NCBI GenBank assembly: GCA_003660235.1
Contig: QGON01000059.1
Location: 51,887 to 115,886 of the forward strand
From: a bacterium endosymbiont of Escarpia laminata
Lineage (GTDB): Bacteria > Pseudomonadota > Gammaproteobacteria > Chromatiales > Chromatiaceae
Reading direction: 5' to 3'
Length of the DNA stretch: 64,000 nt
Below are positions 63,029-64,000 of the stretch, in pieces. The position numbers were made by a program, and so were the translations under genes. The notes under the pieces were generated by a model, which did not search any database, was not told the DNA's origin, and saw only the letters and a list, made by a program, of their open reading frames with translations. How positions within the stretch are numbered: position 1 is the first letter of the stretch; every line of letters starts with the position of its first letter.

Positions 63029-63501
63029 TGAGTCGTCGCACCTGGATCAATCTGCTGCTCTTTGCGCTGCTATGCCTGCTGGCCGCACTTACCTGGTGGC
63101 TGCAACCCACACCCCTGCCACCCCTGACCGACCTCGATCCCGGTGACATCAAAAGCATCAGGATCTCGGACAACAGCGGACGGGCCATCCGACTGCACAA
63201 AAGCGGCGGCATCTGGAGGATAGGGCAAACGCCTGCCGACAGTGATCGCATCAGGCAACTGCTGGAGATCAGCCGCACACCAAGTTTTGATCGTTTTCCC
63301 GTCCCTGAACATCAACTGGAAGCTTTCGGTCTGCAACCATCCGCCATTCGTCTGCAACTCAATGACCTGGAACTGGCATTCGGCAACAACGATCCGATCG
63401 ACAACCTGCGCTATGTCCAAATCAACGATCTGATCCATCGCATCGGCGATGGCTTCCAACACCATCTCACTGCCCCGGAAACGGCCTGGCAGAAGAAGTA
63501 G
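63028..63501 (+). CDS. DUF4340 domain protein, possibly 3'-truncated
   Basis: Overlaps the gldG-like stop; LEAFGLQPSAIRLQLNDLELAFGNNDPIDNLRYVQIND. Confidence 0.75.
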   Translation: MSRRTWINLLLFALLCLLAALTWWLQPTPLPPLTDLDPGDIKSIRISDNSGRAIRLHKSGGIWRIGQTPADSDRIRQLLEISRTPSFDRFPVPEHQLEAFGLQPSAIRLQLNDLELAFGNNDPIDNLRYVQINDLIHRIGDGFQHHLTAPETAWQKK

Positions 63502-63504
63502 GTC

Positions 63505-64000
63505 GAGTAGGCCGAGGGAGCTTCCCCCTCAGCCTCTCACAGAACCGTACGTGAACCTCTCGATTCATACGGCTCTTATCATTCAGTCAGCTAGCACGAA
63601 GTAACGACCAGTGTACGAACAACTCTGGATGCCGGGATTTAACCCGCTTTATCCAACGCTTCGCTCTCTTGAGATTGCCACCCTGCTTTTTGTATTTTCG
63701 CCTAACCCACTTCAAGATCAGACGGTCCAAGTGGTGTACCAGAAAAAGCAAACTCGATTTGTAGAAGGCGCCATAGTATTCAACCCAGCCACGAACAACA
63801 GGGTTGATCATCTGTGCCAGCAATCTGATCGAGGTTTCGCTTCTACGCGGTATATGCCAATCCCTGATTTCCGCATAGATTGATTTCCTGGCCTTTGGCG
63901 CGATCGCCGGTGAAAAATTCACGAAGTACTTGCCACATCTATTGCGCGATAGCCTCGCTCGGAAGCACTACCCCAGAAAATCAAAACTATCGGCGGGATA
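63505..64000 (-). mobile_element. Group II intron, 3' part (IEP C-terminus plus domain V/VI), continues past window end
   Basis: Minus-strand domain V-like GAGCCGTATGAATCGAGAGGTTCACGTACGGTTC (63542-63575); upstream GIIM-type maturase sequence. Confidence 0.9.
63587..63967 (-). pseudogene. ltrA: group II intron reverse transcriptase/maturase, C-terminal fragment after an in-frame stop
   Basis: MINPVVRGWVEYYGAFYKSSLLFLVHHLDRLILKWVRRKYKK; upstream frame reads FDFLG*CFRARLSRNRCGKYFVNFSPA. Confidence 0.85.

Overview
This looks like a contiguous chromosome segment from a gammaproteobacterium. I judge that from gene order (radC-coaBC-algC-argB-slmA-pyrE, pilT/pilU-yggS-proC-yggT-yggU, fkpB-ispH-pilE-pilY1-pilXWV-fimT-thiO) and protein content. 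Most of the window is housekeeping: dusA, rimO, ispH, type IV pilus minor pilins, pilT/pilU, proC, pyrE, argB, algC, coaBC, radC, rpmB/rpmG and a tRNA-Thr(CGT). The accessory content that stands out is: (1) a type I restriction-modification operon (hsdM-hsdS-fic-hsdR) whose hsdS-fic block is bounded on both sides by REP palindromes and by diverged duplicate fragments of the hsdM 3' end and hsdR 5' end, with a RAYT (REP-associated tyrosine transposase) gene at one boundary; (2) a locus with a tiny exported protein made of about 30% methionine, an OmpR-type two-component system and an exported MsrB, which may be an oxidant- or metal-buffering system; (3) several REP/MITE-like repeat families, including an IS5-like 159-bp MITE with a CTAA duplication, a pair of TIR elements flanking pyrE, and REPs whose GTAGG foot supplies the stop codon of adjacent genes; (4) the 3' end of a group II intron at the right edge, whose reverse transcriptase/maturase carries an in-frame stop codon. 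All calls come from reading sequence and translations only. No database search, RNA folding or alignment program was run.
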